A stretch of 64,000 bases of DNA from the NCBI GenBank assembly GCA_965279005.1, contig CBDIHK010000029.1, positions 248,001 to 312,000 on the forward strand, written 5' to 3'. Below the pieces are notes generated by a model. That model ran no database searches and was not told the origin of the DNA. It worked only from the letters and a program-made list of their open reading frames with translations. Positions 54,133-61,731 of this stretch are shown piece by piece. Made by a program: the position numbers and the translations under genes. Origin of the DNA: Planctobacterium sp965279005 (lineage in GTDB: Bacteria > Pseudomonadota > Gammaproteobacteria > Enterobacterales > Alteromonadaceae). Each line of letters starts with the position of its first letter. The first letter of the stretch is position 1.

Positions 54133-54954
54133 CTATTTTTTATGTGCTTGTAAAGAAAACATTAAAGGTGCGGAGTAGGTTCCTTCTGGAAAACGCCACC
54201 ACCCCGAACCATCGGGTACTAATTGTGCAAATGCTTTGAAGAAGGTCTTGTCGTACTCTTGGAAGGCGTCGATATCGAGCCCCGCTGATACGATTGAGTT
54301 AAGGACATCCGCCACGGTATGGCTCCAGACGTATTGGGTCTGGTTTCCCAATTCCTTGTCGTCACAGGCGTATGAAAATTTGTAATTTGCCTTGAATGGA
54401 CGTCCTGCATTCCAATATGGTCGAAGTGGGCCACTGTTGAAGGAAAAATTATCCTCACTGGGATTGCTGAACATACGGGCAACTGGGTGCTCATCAATAA
54501 TAATGAATTTACCCCCAGGCTTTAGACAACGCGCAATTGCGTCGGCCCATGTGGATAAGTCGCTTAGCCATACCAGGATGCCGTAGGAAGTAAATATCAG
54601 GTCAAACTGCCCAAGCGTTTCAGGATCAAGGTCATTGATGTTTTCACAGTAGAATTGGGTGCCCATATTGAACTGCTGTGACAAACCCTGGGCTGTGTCT
54701 ATCGCTTTTTGGGAATAGTCTACAGCCGTTACTTCAGCGCCAAGCCTTTCCAGCGCAAAGCTATCCAGGCCAATATGACACTGCAAATGTAAAACCCTTT
54801 TTCCCGTTAGATCCCCTAACAGGCTAAGATCCAAGTCTTTTAGCTCGTATTTATCAGGTGAAAAAGAATCTAAGTTGTAATCGGAATTGCCAGAATGAAT
54901 CTCAGCGAGCTCATCCCAGAATTCGATGTTTACGTTGTCGTTAATCGTCGTCAT
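54133..54954 (-). CDS. SAM-dependent methyltransferase
   Basis: A 273-residue class I methyltransferase. Motif I is VLHLQCHIGLDSFALERLG (about 52-70), the acidic SAM-binding end VTAVDYSQKAI, and the post-motif IFTSYGILVWLSDL with LKPGGKFIIIDEHP. It lacks sequence clues for its acceptor; small-molecule O- or N-methylation is most likely. The ATG is preceded by AGGG and lies 68 bp after the nucleotidyltransferase gene. Confidence 0.88.
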   Translation of the reverse strand: MTTINDNVNIEFWDELAEIHSGNSDYNLDSFSPDKYELKDLDLSLLGDLTGKRVLHLQCHIGLDSFALERLGAEVTAVDYSQKAIDTAQGLSQQFNMGTQFYCENINDLDPETLGQFDLIFTSYGILVWLSDLSTWADAIARCLKPGGKFIIIDEHPVARMFSNPSEDNFSFNSGPLRPYWNAGRPFKANYKFSYACDDKELGNQTQYVWSHTVADVLNSIVSAGLDIDAFQEYDKTFFKAFAQLVPDGSGWWRFPEGTYSAPLMFSLQAHKK

Positions 54955-55022
54955 CAGGTTATCCCTATTTTTTAGATGTACGTAGTTCTTTGAAGGACGT
55001 TAATTTGTGCGGCTTGGCCGGC

Positions 55023-55997
55023 TTATAGGTACTTAATTTCAGTTGGGAGGATATCTATCTCACCGTACGCCTTGGCTTGGTCGAGTGCCATATCTGTCAC
55101 AATGCGTTCAAATATGCGCTCAGCTTGTTCCGGTGCTATGGCCCTTGCTATGGCGCTTAGCATCGTCGAAATAAGCTGTTCCAGTGGCATTCCCCGGATA
55201 AACTGTGAGTGCCCATAGATATAGTGGTGAGCCGGAGAGAGCTGGAGCCTCTCGCTAAAGTAGGCGATTATTTCCGGGAATATTCCTAATTTTTCACAGA
55301 GTCGATAATAGATTTCAGGGTTTGCCCCTAAGCCTGAAAACAGGTTTGCCAACTGTGTTTCTGCCCACAAATCACCGTGATTTTGGCAGATGTAATGCAA
55401 CGGTTGTCTAATACAGTTAATGTTTGCTTTGAAGTTGGCCAGCAACTCTGAATCAATTGAAAACCCCAATTGGCAAGCAGATTTAATAGCCCTAAAAGGT
55501 GCCCATGGTTCGTCTATGAGCAATTGTTGCGGTTCTTTAATGGCCCTAACTACCTTATTTTCGAGATCATTTAACCCGTGATGAGGATCATGGATTTCGC
55601 CCGTTCTAAGGTTAACGAAGACACTGTTTATGGTGTAATCAGAAGGAGCAACATCCATTCTATTGGATAACGTGATATCCAGGGGGCGACCGATGCAGCC
55701 TTGTGGTAAGAAACGATATAGTGTGAAGTTCTCAAACTCAAAACGGCGTTTTAATTCCATATCGCCTTGGCCATCTAGTACAGCTTCCATCACCTGTTCA
55801 CGTTCTTCCCAATCGGCGTCGATTATGATCCTCAGGTCAACATCTTTCCAAGGACGCCCAAGCACTAATGAACGAACCAACCCACCATAAATAAAAATAC
55901 CCAGTTTCTGGTTCTTGGCGAGCCTGGAGAAAAACGCAGTTTCATACTTTTGGGACAGGAGATTAAAAATCTGCTGCGGGCCGAATGTCAAGTCCAT
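55023..55997 (-). CDS. Divergent CCA/poly(A)-polymerase-like nucleotidyltransferase
   Basis: A 324-residue member of the class II CCA-adding/poly(A) polymerase head family, shorter than bacterial CCA enzymes. The nucleotide loop IYGGLVRSLVLGRPWKDVDLR keeps the metal-binding Asp52 and Asp54 but has Ser instead of Asp in the VRD motif; SDYTINSVFVNL replaces RRDFTINAL; DPHHGLNDLENKVVRAI is kept; and the ERxxxDPxRxLRA helix is altered (IDEPWAPFRAIKSACQLGF). The C-terminal RNA-binding part is short. It opens the biosynthetic operon, and the altered base-selecting motifs argue for a non-tRNA role, perhaps nucleotidylating a metabolite or peptide. A stray tRNA-repair enzyme cannot be excluded. GAGG lies just before the ATG. 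Confidence 0.8.
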   Translation of the reverse strand: MDLTFGPQQIFNLLSQKYETAFFSRLAKNQKLGIFIYGGLVRSLVLGRPWKDVDLRIIIDADWEEREQVMEAVLDGQGDMELKRRFEFENFTLYRFLPQGCIGRPLDITLSNRMDVAPSDYTINSVFVNLRTGEIHDPHHGLNDLENKVVRAIKEPQQLLIDEPWAPFRAIKSACQLGFSIDSELLANFKANINCIRQPLHYICQNHGDLWAETQLANLFSGLGANPEIYYRLCEKLGIFPEIIAYFSERLQLSPAHHYIYGHSQFIRGMPLEQLISTMLSAIARAIAPEQAERIFERIVTDMALDQAKAYGEIDILPTEIKYL

Positions 55998-56050
55998 GTA
56001 ACCTCACCAAATCCTTTATATTTCAATAGCATAGATTGATATTTAGCTGT

Positions 56051-56071
56051 TTGTGACGACTGTCGTCACAA
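56051..56071. promoter_or_regulatory. Palindromic operator of the biosynthetic operon
   Basis: TTGTGACGA and TCGTCACAA are perfect 9-bp arms around a 3-base centre, 54 bp upstream of the first gene. A 21-bp palindrome at this place is a typical dimeric-repressor or activator site. Its outer TTGTGA/TCACAA halves resemble CRP half-sites but the spacing is 9 bp rather than 6. Confidence 0.65.
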
Positions 56072-56096
56072 GCGGGCGGCGATGTTATAGGAAAGA

Positions 56097-56125
56097 TTTT
56101 TACCTGTCAACAGGGTTAGTATAAT
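56097..56125 (+). promoter_or_regulatory. Promoter facing away from the biosynthetic operon
   Basis: A perfect -10 box TATAAT (56120-56125), with TAG ahead of it, and a weak TTTTTA/TTTACC -35 about 17 bp upstream. It points to the small peptide frame at 56152. Confidence 0.5.
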
Positions 56126-56151
56126 TCCCTAATATTTTTAAGGAAATACCA

Positions 56152-56241
56152 ATGACTGACCCTATTATGCAAAGACAGGGTATATCGCCAATCGAACCGT
56201 TGGGTGTAATTATTGAGCCAGGAGCACAGCGTGAAGAATGA
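56152..56241 (+). CDS. 29-residue peptide, candidate precursor or leader
   Basis: An ATG with AAGGA 7 bp upstream and a perfect TATAAT box 27 bp upstream opens a 29-codon frame. The peptide begins MTDPIMQRQGISPIEPL and ends GVIIEPGAQREE: Pro-rich, no Cys, no hydrophobic helix. The stop overlaps a second small frame. It lies divergently from the biosynthetic operon with the palindrome between them. It may be a substrate peptide for the cluster, a regulatory leader, or a chance frame; its ribosome site and promoter are better than chance would suggest. Confidence 0.4.
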   Translation: MTDPIMQRQGISPIEPLGVIIEPGAQREE

Positions 56242-56359
56242 TTTAATCCTAGTGGGTTTGTTCCATTGTCGATGCAATATGCATACAGTGGCGTTAGCTC
56301 TTGCCGGACAGTGGTTAGCGTGCTGGCCACCGAAGGGATCTAGTCGCTATAAGGGCTGA
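56231..56359 (+). CDS. 42-residue hydrophobic peptide overlapping the first
   Basis: A GTG at 56231, with AGGAG 6 bp upstream inside the first peptide's coding sequence, opens 42 codons: a hydrophobic N-terminal half with CRCNMHTVALALAGQWLAC (three Cys, one His, one Trp) and a basic tail. The overlapping arrangement with the previous small frame is how coupled leader peptides are made. No homologue known to me. Speculative. Confidence 0.25.
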   Translation: MKNDLILVGLFHCRCNMHTVALALAGQWLACWPPKGSSRYKG

Positions 56360-56380
56360 GCGGATCTTATAACTATCCCA

Positions 56381-56770
56381 TTAAGTGTTGTTCAATAGCC
56401 CTGTTAAGGTATTAGCATCTATTAGTGCAAACTTGCGTTCAAAAAGTTGGCCATTTTCATCAAAAAACAATAGCTCCGCTATCTCGGCTCGATAACGCCG
56501 CATGAATTCGTCCGTTTCAGGATAGCCAGTCCGAGCCACCAGGAAATTGGCACTGCTACCAATGACCTCCTTGGCTTTGTTAATTTCGAGCGTCTGCTGG
56601 TTACTCACCACTCGGTTAATATCGTACACAAATACAACCGATTTTTTGCCGTTGCCGACATTGGTTAAGTCAGTGTCTATTGGATCTGGGAAAAGGCTGA
56701 TAATGATGGCAATAAACATTGCTACACCAGCTGTTATCCAGAGTCCTTTATGCTTAAAAATTGAAGTCAT
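56381..56770 (-). CDS. Membrane-anchored hypothetical protein
   Basis: A 129-residue protein with an N-terminal TM helix (about 9-27) and a periplasmic thioredoxin-like domain without CxxC: SVVFVYDINRVVSNQQ, ANFLVARTGYPE, AEIAELLFFDENGQLF. Function not evident. It converges on the small-peptide region, and a variant of the recurring CCCATTAAG motif lies at its 3' end. Confidence 0.5.
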   Translation of the reverse strand: MTSIFKHKGLWITAGVAMFIAIIISLFPDPIDTDLTNVGNGKKSVVFVYDINRVVSNQQTLEINKAKEVIGSSANFLVARTGYPETDEFMRRYRAEIAELLFFDENGQLFERKFALIDANTLTGLLNNT

Positions 56771-56943
56771 TAAAAAAGTTTTTTAGTGTGTTTTTGCAAG
56801 AGGCTGTCAGCGAAACTGCGAGTATAGCCAGCCGCGTTTACCCTGTCAGTCGAAATCAGACGATGAATAATTTGCAAAATATTGCAAAGTGACAGCCGCT
56901 ACCAGTACCTGTGGTAGACACGCGTTTTAAAATAATGCCAAGG

Positions 56944-57330
56944 CTATGGGTATAGGGAATAGCCGTACTGCGACAACCAGCTATTAGCACTTGATTCATC
57001 CAAAAAACGCCCAAAGGGAATCCCTGCTTTTTCAATAAAGTGGATGACATGGTTGCCTTGATCCATGTTGCCTACTAGCCAACATTCCAGAACCTGGTTA
57101 CGCCTGTCCATTTGAATATTAATTTTACTTTTAAAATTTAAGATATCGTCGGCCACAATCCACTTGCGCATGTCTACTACCAAACCCCACGGTCGGTTAT
57201 GGCAACTACGCATATGTTGTGCAAGTTCGCTGAGATATTGGATATCCGTCGCCAGATCCCAAACGCCTTCAAGCCGGACTTGGATTACGTTTTTGACGAT
57301 ATTGATGTGAAAACTTGCTGGGGCGGGCAT
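56944..57330 (-). CDS. STAS-like hypothetical protein
   Basis: A 128-residue protein that reads like a STAS/SpoIIAA-type domain: NVIQVRLEGVWDLATDIQY, a central VVDMRKWIV and the helix-strand VIHFIEKAGIPFG. No neighbour clarifies its role; the downstream cyclase gene starts on the same strand further away, so they are not an operon. Confidence 0.55.
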   Translation of the reverse strand: MPAPASFHINIVKNVIQVRLEGVWDLATDIQYLSELAQHMRSCHNRPWGLVVDMRKWIVADDILNFKSKINIQMDRRNQVLECWLVGNMDQGNHVIHFIEKAGIPFGRFLDESSANSWLSQYGYSLYP

Positions 57331-57511
57331 TGCAGCGGTTGTTACATTCAGGAATGAAGCTCTGTGGCGTGATAATACATGAGTCTATATACCGATGTCA
57401 GCGGCAGTTTTTTCACCATATTGGCTAATTATGGTTCGCCAGCCACTGGTGGGTTAGCTGCAGATAGCCACCTTTCAAACCTATTCCCCCCCTACACAGT
57501 TTCAAAACGGC

Positions 57512-59638
57512 TTATTTGGTTTCAAGCCGTTCAACACCATCCCAGTCTTCTTCATATCCATGTTCTATATAGTGCTGGCAGCGCGTTAAATAAATGCTAG
57601 CGATTTTGTCTTCTTTGAATGTATCAAGGCATTGCTGAAACAGCCCGGATGCTGTTTCAAATTGCTTTTGATAGTAACACTCAATCGCGCTTTCAAAGTC
57701 TGACAGGGTGGCCCGCTTTGCTGCTTTTATTTCCGGAGGGTCTCCGCTAAATACTTCCCACACAGTGACAGGTTCACTTTTCCCTTTAACAATCACTTTA
57801 TCCGCCACGCGAAGGTCAAACTCGTGCGGCGACTTGAGGCCATTGACCGTATTTTCACTCACTAAAATTCTAGCGCTGTACATCTTGGTCATACCTTCCA
57901 GTCGGGCAGCAAGGTTGACAGCATCGCTGATCACTGTGCCTTCCATACGGTTTTCCGCGCCAATGGTACCCAGCATCATATCGCCGGTATTAACGCCAAT
58001 GCCTATTTGGATGGGGATAAGATTGTGCTGTTCCCGCCAGACATTGAATTCTGCGAGTTTTTGTTGCATGCCTATGGCAGCGCACACCGAGTCATCGGCG
58101 TCAATGGGGAATATAGCCATAACAGCGTCGCCAATATACTTGTCTATCACCCCGTTGTTCTCAGTGATAGCGGGTTCCATCCTCTTCAGGTAGGTGTTTA
58201 AAAAATCAAAATTCTGCTGCGGCGTCATGGTTTCAGACAGTGAGGTAAATGAACGGATATCAGAAAACAGAATAGACATCTGTTCCGCCCTGACACAATC
58301 GCCTAGCTGTACTTCCATGATTTCCTTTTTGCCCAATTGGTTTAAAAACTCCTGGGGCACAAAGCGTTCATAGGAGGTGACCAACCTTTCTGACCTAACC
58401 AATGAATTAGCAAAGCGACGGGATACGATGAATGCCTGGGAAAAGATAAACAAAAACAGGCCAATTGGGCTTATCCTGTAAGCTTCTATTATTGAAAACC
58501 CTACCAGACCATCATTTATAAGGGTCAAGAAAAAAATCAGGCTACCCAAGATAAAGGTTTTTGCGCCTTCTTGCTGATCCATTGCACTTTTAATCAGCAC
58601 ATAACCAATATAAGCAAAGGTGGGTAAATACAGGACTTGGAAAAACCATACACCAAACCAGAATTTGTCTATCGGCGCAAAAATAACGTACAGTGAAAAG
58701 CCTGCACAAATCGCTACTATAAGGTAGAGCACCGCTTTGGCAAAAAAGCGCGGAAATAGCGAGTAAATAAACAACGAAAACAGTGCGGGCGCTATATAAA
58801 TGGTTATCAACTCGAGCCTGAACGCCATTAAAAACGGTGAATTGGGAAACAGTGAAATCCACAGCTCACCTTTGTCATAGACTAACATCCGCAGTGACAT
58901 ATTGAAGCAGATAAAACTGAAATACAGCGGTGAGGGATCACTTCTCCTGGTGAAATAAAATATCAAGTGGTAAAGCCCCATTATCAGGAAGCTACCACTC
59001 AAAAAATAACTGAGGTTAAAGGCTAGCTCGTCTTTCCTTAATGCCTCTTCCACCCCCAACACGATAGGATGCCTGATGCCGCCAAATAGGGTGTGGAAAT
59101 TGCTGACTTGCACAATGATGTCAATGGATTGGGAGTCGGGTAAATAGCCGTACAGGCCTTTGAGCAGTTGCGGCTCCATGCCGCTAGGCTCAATAGCGAC
59201 AGTACCTGCGGACGCTAAGATCCCACCATTGACGTAGAATTTACTGGCACCCTCTATTTCCCGTATTCTAAATCTCAGCCTCGGCACTTGCCCGTCTAAC
59301 AATACCTTAAGACGGTAGGTTGCGTAACCATGGGTGGGCAGCAACTCGCCATCAACTTTTGAATCCCTAAAGGTTGAAGGCACACTTAGATAAGCTGACT
59401 TTTCAGGTGCCGGGGATTTGGCAAAGTGTTCTGGGGTGAGCAATTGCTGCCAATAGAATGCCCATTCCCCATCAAGGTTGACCCTGCCATCTTGTTCAAA
59501 ATCCCAATCCCTGAGATCCAGCACACCAGCAATAGCTTTCGGTGGCTGTTTGGTAGCATAGGCAAAATGCGACACTAAGCCCAAGAACATAGCGGCGAAC
59601 AGAACCATCCAGCTTTTATGTAGCTTTTCCAACGGCAT
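57512..59638 (-). CDS. 7TM-DISM adenylate/guanylate cyclase
   Basis: A 708-residue membrane protein: signal peptide, extracellular beta-jelly-roll (about 40-190), seven TM helices (about 205-410), and a cytoplasmic class III cyclase domain with SILFSDIRSFTSLSE (first metal Asp), DKYIGDAVMAIFP, IGIGVNTGDMMLGTIGAENRM and ISDAVNLAARLEG. Metal residues and the NxxxR of the catalytic core are present. A short helical TPR-like C-terminus follows. It makes cAMP or cGMP on sensing a sugar-like or small external ligand. The catalytic domain is complete. Confidence 0.9.
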   Translation of the reverse strand: MPLEKLHKSWMVLFAAMFLGLVSHFAYATKQPPKAIAGVLDLRDWDFEQDGRVNLDGEWAFYWQQLLTPEHFAKSPAPEKSAYLSVPSTFRDSKVDGELLPTHGYATYRLKVLLDGQVPRLRFRIREIEGASKFYVNGGILASAGTVAIEPSGMEPQLLKGLYGYLPDSQSIDIIVQVSNFHTLFGGIRHPIVLGVEEALRKDELAFNLSYFLSGSFLIMGLYHLIFYFTRRSDPSPLYFSFICFNMSLRMLVYDKGELWISLFPNSPFLMAFRLELITIYIAPALFSLFIYSLFPRFFAKAVLYLIVAICAGFSLYVIFAPIDKFWFGVWFFQVLYLPTFAYIGYVLIKSAMDQQEGAKTFILGSLIFFLTLINDGLVGFSIIEAYRISPIGLFLFIFSQAFIVSRRFANSLVRSERLVTSYERFVPQEFLNQLGKKEIMEVQLGDCVRAEQMSILFSDIRSFTSLSETMTPQQNFDFLNTYLKRMEPAITENNGVIDKYIGDAVMAIFPIDADDSVCAAIGMQQKLAEFNVWREQHNLIPIQIGIGVNTGDMMLGTIGAENRMEGTVISDAVNLAARLEGMTKMYSARILVSENTVNGLKSPHEFDLRVADKVIVKGKSEPVTVWEVFSGDPPEIKAAKRATLSDFESAIECYYQKQFETASGLFQQCLDTFKEDKIASIYLTRCQHYIEHGYEEDWDGVERLETK

Positions 59639-59812
59639 CCTTATTTCATTTAACTGGATCAGGAGATTCCCACCCCCATGAACACTTTTGTCATAAGGCG
59701 ACTTTAGTGGGGGGCATTGTCACCAAACTATACTATCCCTTAATTAATAGTGCTTTAAAAACTAACATTGGTAAAAATAAATTGTTTAACTTAACGGACT
59801 AACCGCAAATTG

Positions 59813-60847
59813 CTATTTAAGGTTCGCCAGCCACTGATAAATTGTCTCTATATAGCCATCGCAGCGCTTCCACGGCAGTTTGTTGTCCTGGAATTCATTA
59901 AAACCGCCCGTCTTCGCGACAAACATATTGTGGTTGCAGTTTGGGAAGCTCGCTACCTTCAACTGCTCCTGGTTAAACACGCCTTCATACAGTTTTTTGG
60001 TCTGGCGCCAATCCACATTCATATCCAGCTCGCCAAATAGCGCCAACACGGGCAAGTCCATGTTTGCCAAGATAGTGTCAAAATCTTCGACCACTACTGG
60101 CAGGCCGGTCTCTTCATCAATATTGAGTTGCTGATATTCATATCGGTAAAAGAAATAGCGAAACCAGCCTACGCCACCATCGGTAAACCTAAGCCACATC
60201 GGTGCTTCGGCGAGGTTCCTGGTGGCCTTTCTATACTCACTATAACCGCCGCCGCGGTTGGCTATCCTGCCCCCCTCTATCCACTCCCCTTTAATAAGCT
60301 TGGCCTGTATGGGCGTCTTGCCATCAATGATTGAGTTTTGCTCAAGCAAATAGCCAAAGTTCTCTTTGGCATCGACCCCACTTACCGATATCCAAAACGC
60401 AATATCGCCTTGTTTTTCGATGATAAGCGGATTGATCCAGCCCGCCCGGCTAACGCCCCAAAGCCCAATTGTCCCTGCTCCGGGTTTGCCTCGACCTTGC
60501 AACATGCGGATAGCGGCAATCGCCTCATCGGCACTGTTGGCAACAGGTTGGTTGATGTCAAATCTACCAGTGCTATCACCGCAACCCATTTTGTCCCACA
60601 TGTAAGTGGCATAGCCCGCTTTATGGATGGCAGAACGCACATCAGCGTACCAATTCCCTGCTACCGCATTGGTTTCTCCATATCCATGGACAATGAGCAC
60701 AATGCCTTTGGGCGCGGTTTCCTCAGGCGCAGCATAAACACCACTGAGGGTTTCGCCTTCAAAACCAAACGTAAGCAGCTCAGTCTCAAAGGCTGAAACA
60801 ACCACGGAATAAAAATAAACGATCAGAAATGCAACTTGCTTTTTCAT
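59813..60847 (-). CDS. Exported alpha/beta hydrolase
   Basis: A 344-residue protein from the ATG at 60847: signal peptide (VAFLIVYFYSVVVSA), oxyanion segment GIVLIVHGYGETN, elbow LWGVSRAGW with Ser nucleophile, Asp in ALFGELDMNVD and His in FPNCNHNMF. Resembles dienelactone-hydrolase/peptidase-S9-like exported hydrolases. The frame is open 34 codons further upstream without domain content. Confidence 0.82.
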   Translation of the reverse strand: MKKQVAFLIVYFYSVVVSAFETELLTFGFEGETLSGVYAAPEETAPKGIVLIVHGYGETNAVAGNWYADVRSAIHKAGYATYMWDKMGCGDSTGRFDINQPVANSADEAIAAIRMLQGRGKPGAGTIGLWGVSRAGWINPLIIEKQGDIAFWISVSGVDAKENFGYLLEQNSIIDGKTPIQAKLIKGEWIEGGRIANRGGGYSEYRKATRNLAEAPMWLRFTDGGVGWFRYFFYRYEYQQLNIDEETGLPVVVEDFDTILANMDLPVLALFGELDMNVDWRQTKKLYEGVFNQEQLKVASFPNCNHNMFVAKTGGFNEFQDNKLPWKRCDGYIETIYQWLANLK

Positions 60848-60958
60848 CGGTTGATCCAATGCATGAATATCTGAACTTAGTAGCAAACCCGACAGCAAAG
60901 GTTTAAAAGTGGCACACTGACAAAAAAGCAATGCAGGATGATTTAGCAATAACGCGCG

Positions 60959-61393
60959 TTATTCCTGCAACCGTAAGATAGATATTAATTGGCTTTCTTT
61001 GCCTTCAATTAAATCACCTAGCGTCACTTGATTGAGCACATCCATAAATGCCATAGCTGCATTGTTTAACACTCCCTTCAAGCGGCACGCGGGCAAGATA
61101 CTGCAAAGTGGTGATGCACAATCAATTACCTGCAAATTATTCTCAAGCTTGGTCACCACATAGCCCACATTAATATCCGCAGGTTCCAGCGCCAGTGAAA
61201 ATCCACCACCCTTACCGCGTTGGGTTTTGATGAAGTCCTCTTTTCCCAACTGGTGGACTATCTTATTGACGTGGTTTCGCGACAGAGAATAAGCTTTGCA
61301 TATATCATCAATAGTGGCTTTTTTACCCTCAGGCAGCACCGCCAAGTACATCAGTATCCTCAATCCATAGTCGGTATAGCGTGTTAGTTTCAT
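60959..61393 (-). CDS. nsrR: Nitric-oxide-sensing repressor NsrR
   Basis: A 144-residue Rrf2-family repressor: winged-helix domain (TRYTDYGLRILMYLAV, SLSRNHVNKIVHQL, KTQRGKGGGFSLAL) and the Fe-S cluster segment with three Cys in DCASPLCSILPACRLKGVL, as in NsrR. The [4Fe-4S] cluster is destroyed by NO, releasing the repressor from AAGATGCATTT-type operators. Two such sites lie between it and the divergent gene at 61476. Confidence 0.88.
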   Translation of the reverse strand: MKLTRYTDYGLRILMYLAVLPEGKKATIDDICKAYSLSRNHVNKIVHQLGKEDFIKTQRGKGGGFSLALEPADINVGYVVTKLENNLQVIDCASPLCSILPACRLKGVLNNAAMAFMDVLNQVTLGDLIEGKESQLISILRLQE

Positions 61394-61425
61394 ACCTATT
61401 TGCTCAAAAAACTTGCAACACCTAT

Positions 61426-61448
61426 AACATACATTTATTATGCATTTT
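61426..61448. promoter_or_regulatory. Second, weaker NsrR-like site
   Basis: AACATACATTT followed by one base and TTATGCATTTT at 61426-61448. The half-sites match the NsrR pattern less well than the neighbouring site. It lies just upstream of the nsrR start and could serve autoregulation. Confidence 0.45.
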
Positions 61449-61452
61449 ATTA

Positions 61453-61475
61453 AAGATGCATTTTAAAGGTATGTT
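61453..61475. promoter_or_regulatory. NsrR operator
   Basis: AAGATGCATTT-T-AAAGGTATGTT: two 11-bp half-sites with one base between, as in known NsrR operators. It directly abuts the ATG of the small membrane-protein gene and covers its ribosome site, so repression could block both transcription and translation. Confidence 0.75.
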
Positions 61476-61697
61476 ATGAATAATCACAAACGACTCAAAC
61501 TTGCCAATGTCGCGATGTTGCTTTCGGCACTCGCCTTTGCCATTGCTACCTATCTGGCATATGGATTGGAACACTACCTTCCGATAGCTGTCATAGTGGC
61601 GTGCCATGTTGCACAGATTATACTGTCTGGTGTATTCAAGGTGTCTTACGTGGTTAGGCTGGTTTATCAAAAACAACTTGGCTTGGATGTATGCTAA
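61476..61697 (+). CDS. Small NsrR-controlled membrane protein
   Basis: A 73-residue protein with two TM helices (about 9-30, 33-53) and a basic tail. No recognised family. It starts directly at the NsrR operator, so it should be made during nitrosative stress. Confidence 0.7.
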   Translation: MNNHKRLKLANVAMLLSALAFAIATYLAYGLEHYLPIAVIVACHVAQIILSGVFKVSYVVRLVYQKQLGLDVC

Positions 61698-61731
61698 ATG
61701 CTTACACCTAGCGAGAGATCGGGGATCCTTA

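Noticed and set aside
56100..56330. 76-codon minus-strand frame in the cluster promoter region
   Set aside because: It is antisense to the better-supported small peptide with promoter and ribosome site, and resembles nothing.
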